Shown here piece by piece: positions 38,397-50,700 of a stretch of 64,000 nucleotides of DNA. The notes below the pieces were generated by a model that saw only the letters and a list, made by a program, of their open reading frames with translations, was not told the DNA's origin and searched no databases. Location: the NCBI GenBank assembly GCA_036785705.1, contig JAWUZG010000084.1, positions 16,629,501-16,693,500 on the forward strand, read 5' to 3'. Origin of the DNA: Acanthornis magna. Taxonomy: Eukaryota; Chordata; Aves; Passeriformes; Acanthizidae. Each line of letters starts with the position of its first letter. Within the stretch, counting starts at the first letter, position 1. The position numbers and the translations under genes were made by a program.

Positions 38397-39149
38397 ACAA
38401 TATTTTATCAGCCCACTTTTGCCTAGCCAATTGTTTTTTCAGATCAGTGGGTAAAGTAGCAAGTTTATTTTAAAACTGTCAGATATTTAGTATAAAATAA
38501 GAACCCAAGGAATGAAAATACCCTCACTTCTACTGTCTGAAAATAAATCTTGTACATGCTATTTTTTAACCATCCTCTCTGTAATTTGCTTCTATGTGTT
38601 ATGCTGTCTCTCTGCTATTGGTTTGTCTTGAAAAGAAGTTTAAAATCCTGGCAATTCCTTTTTTTGTTCATGATGAATTAACAAAATGTCATAGGTGTTT
38701 CTTGATCATCCACCTTGAAGCAAGTATAGGATTTTTTTTTTTTTTTTACCTGGGATATTCCCATAATGGTTTGGGTGGGGGGGGGGGGGGGGGTTCCTTC
38801 TCCCCTCTGTATAAATAATGGGGATCCAAAGCAATTTGTGAGAATATTTCAAGGTTAGTTATTTGGGGCTAGCCTTCCCAAAATACCTCTGTCCTTATTT
38901 TTCCTATGTTTTCACATCTTTTAGTAAAAACTACAACAACAAAAACAAAGTTTAGTAAAAAATAGTTATCAAGATTCTAACTGAACATACTACACCAATC
39001 TCCACCACTCACCTCCAGCATCATCAAACTCACAATGTAAAATCTCAGTACCAACCTACAGTATTTTAGCATCCATTTTCTCAGTGTCTGACTGTCACAC
39101 AATTCAAGCATGGTGAGTTACTATAACTTAACACCTAGAATTCCATGGT
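38397..39149. other. Unique DNA with T16 and G17 runs
   Basis: Contains T16 at 38732-38747 and G17 at 38777-38793. Both distort the 74-codon plus frame at 38594-38818. Nothing else recognised. Confidence 0.6.
38777..38793 (+). repeat. Poly-G run (17 G)
   Basis: Uninterrupted 17 G, preceded by GGGT. Long enough in principle to fold into a G-quadruplex. Also a place where assembly length may be unreliable. Confidence 0.85.
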
Positions 39150-39703
39150 TATTGCTCCCATCAGACTTCACAGGTCTGACCATTTCTTCCATATTTGGCA
39201 CTAGCAAATCTGCTGGATCACCTTCCCTGGTCAGCTCCCTTTATCACCTGTATCAAGAGCTGCCCCTGATGCTCACAAGAGACCTGGACTGTAATTGTGT
39301 CTTTCCAGAAGATGTTCAAGTGCACAGTAAAGATTAACGCTTGTGATGCTGACACTTTCTCTAGTTCTCCGAAAAGAGGTTTGATCTACTTTTTCTTCTT
39401 GATCAGGTAGTCTGTAGCAGATGCCCACCAAAATTCCTCACTTGCTGGTCTGGTCCTTGCTCTCAAGTTCCCGAACAGCTCTTTGTCTTTCCTGAGACAC
39501 AGCTACAGGCTCCTCATCGGACAGAGCACATCTCCGCTTCTTTACCATCCTGCTCCTTTCAGCACCATGGACACATCCAAAGCAGCCTGCTAATTCTGCA
39601 ACCTATCCCTTCCACTTTGTGATTCCTGTGAGATCATGGCTCTGTGACCAAACATCAACTTCTCATTCCTCCTGTGAGATTCCCATGCTGCAGGTATTCA
39701 TGC
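39150..39703 (-). pseudogene. CR1 ORF2 endonuclease-domain fragment
   Basis: The plus strand is antisense to the 5' part of CR1 ORF2. Landmarks are TTTATCACCTGTATCAAGAG near 39239, GGACTGTAATTGTGTCTTTC near 39286, CTTCTTGATCAGGTAGTCTG near 39394 and AGATGCCCACCAAAATTCC near 39419. On the minus strand part of it translates as VGICYRLPDQEEKVDQ, matching the apurinic-type endonuclease segment of CR1 (usual form VGVYYRPPDQEEEVDE). This domain nicks target DNA during CR1 retrotransposition. Frameshifts and stops follow quickly, so it is dead. Its high-coordinate end touches a plus-strand CR1 3' segment, giving opposite orientations at one junction. Confidence 0.8.
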
Positions 39704-40478
39704 ACAGCATAAATGAAGCCTAATAAAGGGAAATGCAAAGTCCTTGCATTTAGAATAAAACAACCTGTGCAACAGGACAGGTTTCACTCTCTGGAGAGAA
39801 AGAAAAGTAACAGTAATATGTCCTTGTGATAAAGATGACCTAAACTGTTCCAGGCTATGGACAGTAATAGAGCTCGTGGTCAGCAAGTTAACACAAGTGA
39901 TTATTTCCCTCCATTGGAAAGTCCATCACAAAGTCCATCTTTGGGACTTCATCTTCAATACTGTGCTTTATCTTCAGATTCATAGTAAAATAAAGATATT
40001 TCCATACCAGAATGGGCAACCATTCCTGTACATTCAGCAAAGGAGACATAATATGTCTGGGGTACTGGAGAATCCAATGTACCAGAAGATGCTGATGTAA
40101 CTGGCTTTGTTCTAGTCTCAAAAAAAAGAAAGAAATCTAATGTGGGATCTTATTGCCACAATGAACTGCTTAGTGAGAAGGTAAAGATAGGTCCAGAATT
40201 ATTTTGGAGATACACAGTGCCAGGCTGAGAGGCAACAAACACAGTATGCTAGAAGGGAAATTCTATTAGATAAAAGGAAAATAAACCCTTTTCACAGTGA
40301 CTGTGATCAAACACTGAAACAGGTTCCCAGAGAAGCTGAGGAATTTGTATCTTTGGAGATGTTCAGCATTTAACTCAACTGGCTTCAAGCATAGGTTCAT
40401 CTAACTAAGCTGGTTCTGCTTCAAGAGTCAAACAAAACAACCTCCAGAAGCTCTTCCAACCTAAATTATTCTTGGATG
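39704..40478 (+). mobile_element. CR1 LINE 3' segment
   Basis: Sense CR1 sequence covering the C-terminal ORF2 and 3' UTR. Landmarks are AAATGCAAAGTCCTTGCATT near 39731, CTTCATCTTCAATACTGTG near 39946, AAAGGAGACATAATATGTCT near 40039, CCAGGCTGAGAGGCAACAAA near 40221, CAAACACTGAAACAGGTTCC near 40308 and AGCTCTTCCAACCTAAATTA near 40450. The 3' end is near 40478. It is rather decayed, with the reading frame destroyed. Small frames at 39876-40121 on both strands are shadows of it. Confidence 0.85.
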
Positions 40479-40949
40479 CTACTGTATGATATCACTACTG
40501 AGGTCACTAAAACATATTATATAGAAAGACTATTTTTTCTCCATTTTAGTTTCATGAAAAATGTTGAATTTCCTCCCTACAAAAGAGTTAAAAACACATC
40601 CAAAATACAAAATTTCCTGAAGTTCCTATGCAAAGTCATACAATGCTGCATTAATTCCTTATCTGCCTAAATATTAACAAAAGTAGCAAAATTAGGAGCC
40701 AACACCTAAAAAATAATTCAGGTGAATATATTTCCTCGCTATTGAAACACCTACTGTGTGTTTCGGTAAAAAAAAGTGACTGGATAATTCTTCGCAGTGT
40801 AACACTACTTCCTCAGGATTTCTGTTTCCTGTAAAGCTAAAAAGTGGTAATAACGATAATGAAAATAACAACATATAGCTTAATTTTTTCTCCCTTTTTA
40901 AAGAGTATAAAATGGTTGAGATATTTGCCTACTTGGCAAGCAGTCACAA
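40479..40949. other. Unique AT-rich DNA
   Basis: No gene or repeat recognised in this interval. Confidence 0.6.
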
Positions 40950-41065
40950 AATATTATACATCCTGACAGACCTCAAAGCACTTCACAACTCTATAATAAT
41001 AGACTAATTCCATTTACTGCTGAAGTGCAGCCAACTATGAGACAGAACACAGCAGTGGTTTAACA
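40950..41065 (-). mobile_element. Doubtful old SINE remnant
   Basis: GACCTCAAAGCACTTCACAA near 40970 followed by ATTCCATTTACTGCTGAAG resembles the antisense of MIR-type SINEs (AAAGCACTTTACAAA, then CCCCATTTTACAGATGAGG). The later CORE blocks are not recognisable, so this could be chance. Confidence 0.3.
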
Positions 41066-41218
41066 GCACAGATGAACACTGTCAGCCCTTTAGATTAGTA
41101 GGTAGATGTAAATATCTTATCCATTTAAAACCATAGGGTGCTTTGAGACAGAGTAGAATTAGCCAAACTTTCAAAAAGCAAAGAAGCCAGAAGTAATATC
41201 ACTGTTCTTTTGGAGATG

Positions 41219-41398
41219 CACTTTTTTTTTTTTTCTTTTTGTATTTTCATTCTGCCTTTTTTGTTTGGTGGGTTTTGGGGGTTCTTTTTCTGTTGTTGGT
41301 GAGGATTTTTGGGGGGGTTTTTTGTTTGGGTTTTTTTGGGGTTTTTTTGTTTTGGTTTGGTTTTTTTGGTTTTTTGGTTTTGTTTTTTTGGTTTTGAA
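41219..41398. repeat. G/T-only low-complexity tract
   Basis: About 180 bp of T with G interruptions (GGTTTTTTTGG words). It is the strand mirror of the A/C tract at 22140-22390. It creates a lysine/asparagine/proline-rich 122-codon minus frame and a 76-codon plus frame, both artefacts. Confidence 0.9.
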
Positions 41399-44300
41399 TG
41401 TAGAATCATTAGAAAGTCTTTTTTGAGATACCTAAAAGCCTTATTCCAAATGAACACCAAATTTGACCTGAGTCTAGACAAAATTAGTTCCATCTATGGA
41501 ACTCACACTATCGTCTCTCCTTTGATGGCCTGCAGTTAAATCCTGATTCACAATGAACTAAACTACTGAATTTGTTCTGATCCCAGCTCAGAAAGGTTAC
41601 TTTTCCACAGTGCTTCTTGAAGTCCCTCAGAAAAGCTTAATGACATATACTCTTGGTATTTAAACATACAGGGCTCAATCTGTTGCTTAAATATAAATGT
41701 CTAATGCTATTTGTCATGCTCCAGGGTTATGTGAGACATTGTCAGGAGTCTGGCAGATAAAACAGGATCTATGGGAGACTCATGCCCATCTGGAAAGGCA
41801 GCTGGAGGCTAGATTTAGGCAACTAAATCAAGTCTCCACTGCAAATTTAAAAAGCAGCAAGCTGGTGCCACATACACCACTCTTCCTAGAATTTTGCTTA
41901 TCTTATCTGGTGATAACAATTACTATGAAAGTGCCAAAATAAAAATTTCTTTTAGTTTTAGAAACTCTAAGTGCTTCCTACAAGTGTATCAGTTAAAAAT
42001 TATTTCACTGGCAAAGGAAGTATGCCTGGTTCTGGTCAGAAAGTGTGTCCTTAACAAGCTAAATCACCACAATCTGAGGTTGCATTATCATTAGTAAGAC
42101 AGAGTTTTATAATTGGTAGGAATAGTTTAATATTGTGTCTCCATTTGTCACGTAGCAGAGGTTACAAGCTTTAGTTGGTGACCTAATCTGGCAAGTGTCA
42201 CTGTTCAAAACTGAGTGCAACGAGACTGAAGACACATTTGACTGTAGTCCTAAGGACCAATTTTTCATTTGTTTCATTCTACAAAGGCAGTTGAAGATTA
42301 ATTGCATGAAATAGAAGAAATACAATTAATATTCTCTTATTTTGGGCAGTTTAAGAGGTTCGAGTTAAATGTTTCTAATCTGAAGTCAGTAAGAACTGGA
42401 GAAGTCGGTATTAGCAGTCAATTGTTCAGCCATACAGCCTATATCCTTAGGTTAAATATGGTGTGAAGAATGAAATAAAAGGTAGTTTAAGTCTAATTTT
42501 GCTTGTTACGGAAGATTTTTTTTTTCCTTTTCAGCATCTTAGAAGAGCTAATTTGTCTGAGTTATTCAGCACATGTTTCTGATTTTTTTCCTATCTCCCC
42601 ATCTTTTCCCTGATTTTGCCAGGTATTCAGTGGATCCTGACATATGGATAAGAAGGTCAAAAATCTGTGTCTAGCTCCTACACATATATGCAAAATGTTA
42701 CAGAAAGTTCAAATGACATATAAAGTCCAAATGACAAATAAAAACTTATTGCTATGGACTCAGTATACAGTGTATCATATAGAATCTATGTATAAAATCT
42801 TCTTCTAGTATGTCAGACTTAAGATGTGACTTTTATTAACGTGGATATGAAATTATTTAATACTTCTTTAATGGGCTAAAATAAGTCTTATAATTTAAAA
42901 TTAGAAAGATGAGAATATAGATTTTATAATAATCTGTCTTAACTTTGAAATGGATTCATGGACTAGAAAAAAGATGAAAAAGCTGAAGTTGCCTTCATTC
43001 AAAAATTATTGTCAAATATGCACATAGCCACCATTCTTTAGGCAATCAAACTGCCTTAAAACTGTATGGCTTTGGGGTTTTTTTAATTTGTAGAAAGGTC
43101 ATAAAAAATTGGTTTTCCTTCCATAGGCCATGTTAATTGACTGCAGTTGCAAAATAAATTTTTTTAAGGCTCTCTCTTTAAAAGTTATATATATGTTTAA
43201 TAAAAATATTGCCCAGTAAACTGATGAAATTATCTTTGATGCAATTCAGTCTGAGAAAGTTACCTAAGATTTTGGGCTTGATTTTTACTTTACTCTTAGA
43301 TGGACATACAAACAAGCCAAAGTATATTTTCGTTCATATATATGAATGTATTTGGTCATTTTATACTATGGTATTAGCAACCAAAGATGATATTCATTCT
43401 CTGTGCAAACTGTTATCAAGTAGCTCAACATCACAGCATCTCAATTGTCCTATTTGAAAATGAAAAGAGCGATGATGTTAAGCTACTTTATCAACTTTAG
43501 ATGCCATTTTAAGTGCAAAATGTTTCAAATTGACCACCATTGTAATACAGCAACAACATGTTACCTATCTTGTTGTTAAAAATCTCCTATTCTTGTTTCT
43601 AGTAAAAACTTGTACAACCAAGCAACCTGGGCTGCTCTTTGTAGAAGACAACACATCACGAACACATCACATTTTTAGGATGCACCACATCACAAACTCA
43701 AATATTCAGAGAAGATATTTTCCCTTTCAGAAATGAATGTTGTATCATTCTCTTTAACAGTGAACACAGAAACTTGGGTTATATTTGATGTGGTGCACAG
43801 AATAAATCAACAGCTACGCAAGTAAACCAAAACAACGACCTACCATCAAAGACAAGTCTTCTGGTTTGGGGAAATTTTTCATTAGGAGAGATTTCAGGGA
43901 GATCTCAGTGCTGAAGCTGGAGATCAGCAGAGTGCACAATACAGAGCACTATAAAAAATTCCCAATACACTGAAAACTTTTTCAGTAAAGATCTACTGTG
44001 GGAGAGCAGGAGGAGAGCTAATTCAGCCATTCACTGGTACCCCTCAATGCAGTGTGCACTGTTCAGTGGGGCCACAAAGCCTCTCTCTTCCCTAAAATTA
44101 CATCTGTGTTTCTGATTTTTATCCTTCTGCACAAACACAGACACACACAGAGTGTGTCCAATATTCTCTCCCAATCCTAGAAGGGTTAAATACTTTCTAA
44201 TTAAAATCTAGTGTAACTCTTTTTTAATTGCTTATTGCAGGTTGTCTTCAGGTAAACAAAATTACTGAAAATATTTTCCCTTTAGAAATTTATTCTTCTG

Positions 44301-45109
44301 CTCCAGAAATACTGTATAGATTATTATATTATTTGCTCTACAAACTATTTGTGCTATGTTTTTTTTCTTTTTTTTTCTTTTTTTTCCTTTTTTTTTGTAA
44401 AGGAATTGAATGTTGTGGTTTTATTGGTATTAATTTGCAAGGCCTTTCCCTCTCTCTACAGCATTAATGCAGAAAAAAAAAAATTCTGTTTCATGTATAT
44501 ACTGTTTTCAAGGTCTAAAAAACATTTCAAAATTAGAAGAACAAACTTGATTTTTTCACCTTTTTTTCAAAAAAAAAGAAAAGCTAGCTAAAATATCTTT
44601 AAGCATAATTCATTCTACACTAGGCAATGACTGGCTTTGCAATCAATTTTTATAACTTTGTGAGCATTCAAAGTAACTAAAAAAATTACTTGAAATGCAG
44701 CAGTCAGCCACTGTGAGTAACATTATAACACTTCTCTACCAGAGATATTTTGCTATCTTTGGATTTTCCTGTTTGAATTCCGATAAAATGCAAATTCAAC
44801 TACAATGCAAACCAGTAAAAGAGATATATAAATATTGTATACAAACAAGAGGCATGTTTTTAATTTGAATCAGTTTCAACATTTTGAATGGTTGGGCATA
44901 GCAAAAATTTACTAGGATTAAGGACATGCGCGTGCGTGTGGTGTTTAAACTAATAAAGTCCACAACAAAGTTAGATTTGGTGAAAGCCCAAAAGCTAAAC
45001 TTAGTCCAACCCTCAAAGGAATGATGCAAATTGTCAAGCACAGTAAAGTAGTATTAGAAGAATATATTCAATTCAGGGAAGAGCTCTAGGCAGTCCATCA
45101 ATGGTTTAC
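41399..45109. other. Unique AT-rich DNA
   Basis: No gene or repeat family recognised. It includes an 18-bp tandem duplication at 42704-42739 and a T-rich tract at 44358-44397. Frames are short. Confidence 0.6.
42704..42739. repeat. 18-bp tandem duplication
   Basis: AAAGTTCAAATGACATAT (42704-42721) is followed directly by AAAGTCCAAATGACAAAT (42722-42739), with 16 of 18 positions identical. Confidence 0.85.
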
Positions 45110-45430
45110 CTCTTGGTTTTCTCACGTACACAGAACAAGCTAATGTAACCTTCTGGTGATGGCAGTGCTGCTTTAATAGAAGAATCAGAAGGATGAAGAA
45201 TTCCTATAAACTCTTCAGTGCATAGGTTGTGGAGACAGAGCTTCTCCTGTTTATAAAAAAGGTTTATAAACAAGGTTTGAGGTGCACTGACAGTTTCCAA
45301 AACTGCATTGCATTTGTATCCTCTACACTTAATCTCTAATAAAGGTTTATATTCTTCCATCAATTGATACCCTTCACCGGCACAAAAGTCATCATAAAAG
45401 AAAGAAAGGATAATTACAGGACTACTGAAC
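45110..45430 (-). CDS. Candidate internal coding exon, gene unknown
   Basis: On the minus strand a fully open segment of 321 bp (107 codons) sits between good splice signals. Upstream is TTTTCTCTCTTTCATTAG, a pyrimidine tract ending in AG. Downstream is AAGAG followed by GTAAAC. Entry and exit both fall after the second codon base, so the length is a multiple of three and the frame is kept. The peptide has a mixed, protein-like composition with paired cysteines (IKCRGYKC, then QEKLCLHNLC) and ends near EGYISLFCVREKTK. I do not recognise the family, and no partner exon was identified elsewhere in the window. Open frames of this size also arise by chance here, so it is a lead, not a gene call. 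Confidence 0.3.
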
Positions 45431-47695
45431 CTAATGAAAGAGAGAAAACTGGAAAGCACGCTCATCTGTGGCTGTGACTAATGGAATTATCACTTGTTCA
45501 TGTTGTGAGCAGGAGCACAGGCCATCTCCTTCCTCTGCAGCAAGCAGCCTGTTCTGCATGCTCTGGTATTTCAAGATCCTAAACAGAGGATTTTCTACTT
45601 TTTCAATCACAGAGAAACTACTATGGAAAGACCTTTGTTTCATATACGGCAACTGTTTGGTCTGTCTTTGCTCTGCCTTTCCAAATTAGGTAAGAACAGT
45701 AAAAAAATTTCATTCTTGGGTACTGCTGAATTCAAACACCTTTTTTTAGCAGATTTCAAATTAGCTGAAGTATGCTAAATGTAAGCAAGGCAGAACATGA
45801 AATCTTCTCCATATAAATCTGCTCTTACTCCCAGCTTCTAATATTCTAGTATTCCAAGGGAAATACCAACAAGGATAGCCATAATACACTCTGCTGACAC
45901 TCAAAAATGTCCTTTTTCTCTTCAAAATTCCAACAATTCAATAGTTCTCAAAAGAGTTATCAATGAAGACTAAAATTAGCATTAAAAGTTCATCCCATCC
46001 CAGGCCTTTTCAAGTGTATTCTGAACTGAATTATTAGCAGATGGAATTTGAATTTCAGCATTTGTATAATAATTCAGCCCTGTGAACAATGGGTTCTCTG
46101 AGGATTTCTTCAGTTTTTCTTATTAACCTCTGCCAGTAGAAGAAAAAAAAATAAATCTACCATAATCTGAAACGGTTTTTCTCTTTTATATATTTACTGC
46201 AGTGGTGACCATACGGTTACAATCCTGTCCTTTTAATCTCTTTTTACTCTCCAGTGTTTGTGTGTGTTATTGAGTAGTTGCCATACATCACCCCAGAGGT
46301 AGGGTTGTGTTTCAGTTTTGGATAACGGATTTGCTGTAGCAGAATAGCTTTTTACAGTGATTTACCTTATCAGCAAAGCCCTAAAGACTGACCCCTTCAG
46401 AAATTCAAGACTTTTACATGGTATCAGCTTGTTACATCCATTTCTACTATTAATCTCTTCAGTTTAATAGTTTTACTTAATGTAACTTGAACATCAAGAA
46501 TAAAAGAAAGCTATTAAAATGTGATACTCACGGGATGCTACCTATAGGGAATAGAGATCCACTGTTCCACAGGCTTCACCATATTCCCTTTTCAAACCAT
46601 TCCCTATTGGCCAATCCCACAGCCTATAAAGACCTTTTACACTTGCCTACAGCCTGTCTACTGAGACCTTCTCCTGGAATCTATAGATACATTTTTAGGT
46701 TGGTCCCAACTGCTATGCTATTTTCAATGAGAACACTCAGCAGAGCAGCTGGTTTTAATCATGTTTGTAGCATTCCTTTTGCAGTTCACCTAGGCAAGAC
46801 CTGAAGGGAAAGAAATGAAAAAAATCCCCTTTTTCTCTCAGAAAAGTATATAGGCATCCAAAGGCAGAAGAGAAGATTTTGCATATTGAGGTGCCAGGGG
46901 TTGGAGGAAGGGAGAAAACTTGACAACAAAAATATACCTGAGAATTCAGAGGTCCCTGGATCCAACTTCTTGCTGCCAAGCAAACATAGTCATAATTATC
47001 AGAAGCTGTCAAGCACTGTGATAAAAATTCTCCCTCTTCCCAGAAAGGTAGCTCTTTTCTAGTTAGACTCTATAGCTCCTTTTTAAAATACTCCACCAAA
47101 ATGTATTCATGTTTAATTTCTCCATTTACCTCTCTGCCAGCACAGGATTTTAATGGATTCTTCCTGCTCTGGCACTTGTGTCTTCATGCATTTAGAGAAA
47201 ATAAACACAGTCCCCTCTCACTTCTCGTTTTTCTACATAAATTATGTCATCCTCTTCCAGATCTCCCTCATAAAGGAAGCCACTATTCCTCTGAGTATTC
47301 CAGACGGTATTGTTTACTGTAATTTGAAATAATCACTTGAATATGGAACAGATAGAAGAGAACTCTACAGTATAAATTTACTACTGAATTTTTATTTTCT
47401 CTACCTCCACTGGAAATTCCTCCTTCACTGCCCAGAATATTTTAAGATTCAATTTGCCTTGGGTGATCTTGTAATTATTGAGTCCCACTCAATGAAGTGA
47501 CAATTTTCAAAGTTGCTGCCCTATTATACTTGCTGATATTAACCATGAGAAAAAGGAGCAACAAAGAAAAAAAAAGTAATAAATCAGACCGTAAGAAAAC
47601 AGTGGAATTTCAAAACATTTATACCCTTATAAACCATAAGTAACTGTACTTAAGTATGCAACTTTAATGCTGATTTCTTGACAAGTATGGCTGGA
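45431..47695. other. Unique AT-rich DNA
   Basis: No gene or repeat recognised. The 105-codon plus frame at 46487-46804 overlaps minus frames and has no known domain. Confidence 0.55.
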
Positions 47696-47737
47696 CTTTT
47701 CTGTGTCTTTTCTGTGACTTTTCTGGACTTTTCTGTA
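47696..47737. repeat. Four-copy CTTTTCTG minisatellite
   Basis: Four consecutive units starting CTTTTCTG, of 11, 11, 10 and 10 bp, at 47696, 47707, 47718 and 47728. The variable unit length suggests slippage. Confidence 0.9.
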
Positions 47738-50700
47738 TGTATTCATACTTCAGATGGCAATGTAATCTTTGCCTACCTCTACAGTAAGTGAATAATAATG
47801 AAAAAGAAATATTGGATAACAATTTCCTGGCATAGATAATATTCAAAAGATTGCTCTAAGAATATTAAAAATATAGCTAAATGAGGATTCTTTTAAATTG
47901 CATTATGAAAATTGTATTGTACTATAAACTTAAAGTTCTATTCAGCAAGGAGAGGAAAGTTGGTCAGCCACTGTAACCTACAGCCCAATATAGGCTGCAA
48001 GAGAAAAAGCACATGGCTCAGGAACTAGGAAGAGAAATGTGAATCTCTAGACTTCTGCTCTTTCAGTCTATTTTGGCTAAAGGAAGGTATTTTTAAACAA
48101 TTTTAGCTGGTTTTGTGAAACGTATTTTATGGTAGCATGAAGTTCCCTAATGGACAGATATTTGAGCAAGATGAGCACCAAAGCAGCAAATCACAAATAA
48201 CACAAGGTTCATTTTCTTGTCTGTGCGGACATAACAAAAAGCCAAAACCAGAAAGGCATTTATGTAAAATTCCCTCCAATTACAAAACCTCCACCACAGT
48301 TAAGCAACTCTGACACAAAGTGGTTGGGAAAGCATGAAGCCATGCTTTGCATGCCTCCAGGGCTCCTAATAAAACAACTTTAAAAGCAAACAAAGTGGTC
48401 CCTTGAAGGAGAAAGCAGATACAATCTCAAGTAAATAATGCAATCGTGATGAAAGTGAATATTTATGAGCTGCCTCAGAAATTCCTTCCTCAAATTTATT
48501 AATAGTGTAGGGTTTTTTGATCCCTGTACTTCATAAGTTCATAGTTTTGTTAACAAAATGAAATCAAGTGTTATACAGAACCATGTGAGTAGCACCAACA
48601 GATGACACTGAAACCAGATACAAACTCAACCTGACAAGCATTTAAATAAAACTTAAATCTGATCATGCAGAGGCCTGTCATCATTCAAGTGTCTGATTGT
48701 GTGTCTGTTCTTTGCACACCTCACATGTATTACCATGACAAGGGCAGCCACTCCCCTCTACTCTGCACGGGAGACAGCAAGAAACAAGGCGCAGGAAGCC
48801 ACTGGGCAGCTGCCAGATCTCTGCCACTATAGCAGCAGTTTTCCTTTGAATCAACACGAGGTTTTTAACATGTTCTGGTTTTGCTTGGAAGAGGGAAGAT
48901 GGCATGAGTATTTGATCAAGTCTTACAGGTGAAAGACAAAGTGATATGGTCAAAGGCTGCTGGTAATCTGAAAATAAAAGTATGGGGAATATACTTCCTT
49001 GACCTGTAAATGGCATAAAAATAACTCTTTTATTGTTCTCTGGTTAAAACCAAACAAACTGAACTGTCAGTGGCTCCATTTTTGCCATCTTACGTGTCCA
49101 CATGGTCTTACAACTGTAGTACTCGTTTTCAGAGCCACAAAAAACTGTGTGAAACACAACAAAGATATTTCAAAGAATATACAATTAATCATAATATTAT
49201 ATAACTCCTCATTTTCCCTGTACTTTTTCTCCTCCTTCAGTGAAAAGAAGTATCAGCAAAACATGTATTTATTAAAACCGCAACTCATCATCAGATTATA
49301 TATCACTGTTACGTTCCTTTGCCTGATGTCTGATAAATTAAGGAGTGCTGATTCCAGAAAGAGGCCTTTTCTGTGAAATAATATGCAGGAGAATGATCTG
49401 GAACTACATTACCAGCTTTGACAGAGAGCCATATTTTCCATAATATATTCCTGCTTGTTCAGAAGCAAAACCATGTCTCATTTAAATTTTGAAAATGAGA
49501 TATACTGCTTTTCCTTTTGTAACCCATTTCCAGTTGATTAATCAAGTACCTCCAACCACAGCACTGAACGGTTTTCAATATGGTCCAACAGGCAAAGAGA
49601 AGTTTCTTTCCCTCAGGGAGCAGCAAATCTACGTTGGAGCATTTTGCAGGCACAATTCCAAACTGCTTGCTATCCAAAACCTGGTTTGGATCTCTCAAGT
49701 GCTAACAGTATTTCCTTCCTGCCCTTGAAACTACTCAGTCGCTCCTGACTGAGAAGCAACCACGGTAAATTTTGGGTATCAGAGGACCACCCTTCACCAT
49801 CAGTACTAGAGCAGTGCCTCAGATCATTTGAAGAGTGAAACATTAATACAGTTAGAGCCTCACCGTCTTCCTGCTGCTGTTCTACAACTTTGCTTTGCCA
49901 GCCACTGACACAAAGCGAGATATTTCTCCCAATTCTTCAAAGCTATTTAATGAGTGATGAAAGTTGATAATTGAAATAATTGTTATGTATACTGCTCCAA
50001 AACTGACAGAAGAAACACCTACGAGTATTATAATCTATACTCTTTTCCAGAAAATAAAGAGATATAGAAGAAGGTTGTTTGACTGTGCACAACTATCATC
50101 TTCCTTTCAGCATAATAATGGTTGTGTATCTCTATAATTAAAGATAATTATAGACCATAAAATTTGTACAGCGATTAACCAAAACCAAGATGATGCTCTG
50201 TGCTGCCAAGACAAAGACATCCATCACTAGTTTCTCTCTGTCGTATTTAGAATTTCCCCACATCCTATTTCTGCTGCCTTCAGCATTACAGTATATCTGT
50301 AATTCCAAAAAAAATCTATGCTTTTGGAAGTGCCATGTTAAATCTGAGTTGCCTCATTATTTTAATCTTAATAGAACAGTGAAATGAGACTTATACAATT
50401 ATATTTTAACCAAAGAACCACATTTATCTCTAATACCTAGAATGTGTTCAATTTATGTCCTGAAATAATAAATACTATAATCCTTACAGACATGCTCTTC
50501 ATTAATGCCATTGCAGATACTCTCATTATTAACTCTACATGCCTAATCCCTTTCTGAATACCTGACTTCTGTAATTTCTATAATTATATAGATTACTCGG
50601 GCCAGCTATGCACCAAATATAATGGTATTTCCTTCTTAATGGTATTTCTCCATTCACTTTAACATCCATTACTAACCTAGCATATTTATTTCTTCTGATA

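Noticed and set aside
41125..41539. 122-codon minus frame (Lys/Asn/Pro-rich) and 76-codon plus frame
   Set aside because: Both are products of the G/T low-complexity tract at 41219-41398.
48681..49376. 111-codon minus and 125-codon plus frames
   Set aside because: Composition looks like translated AT-rich DNA; no domain, and no splice or start context that stands out.
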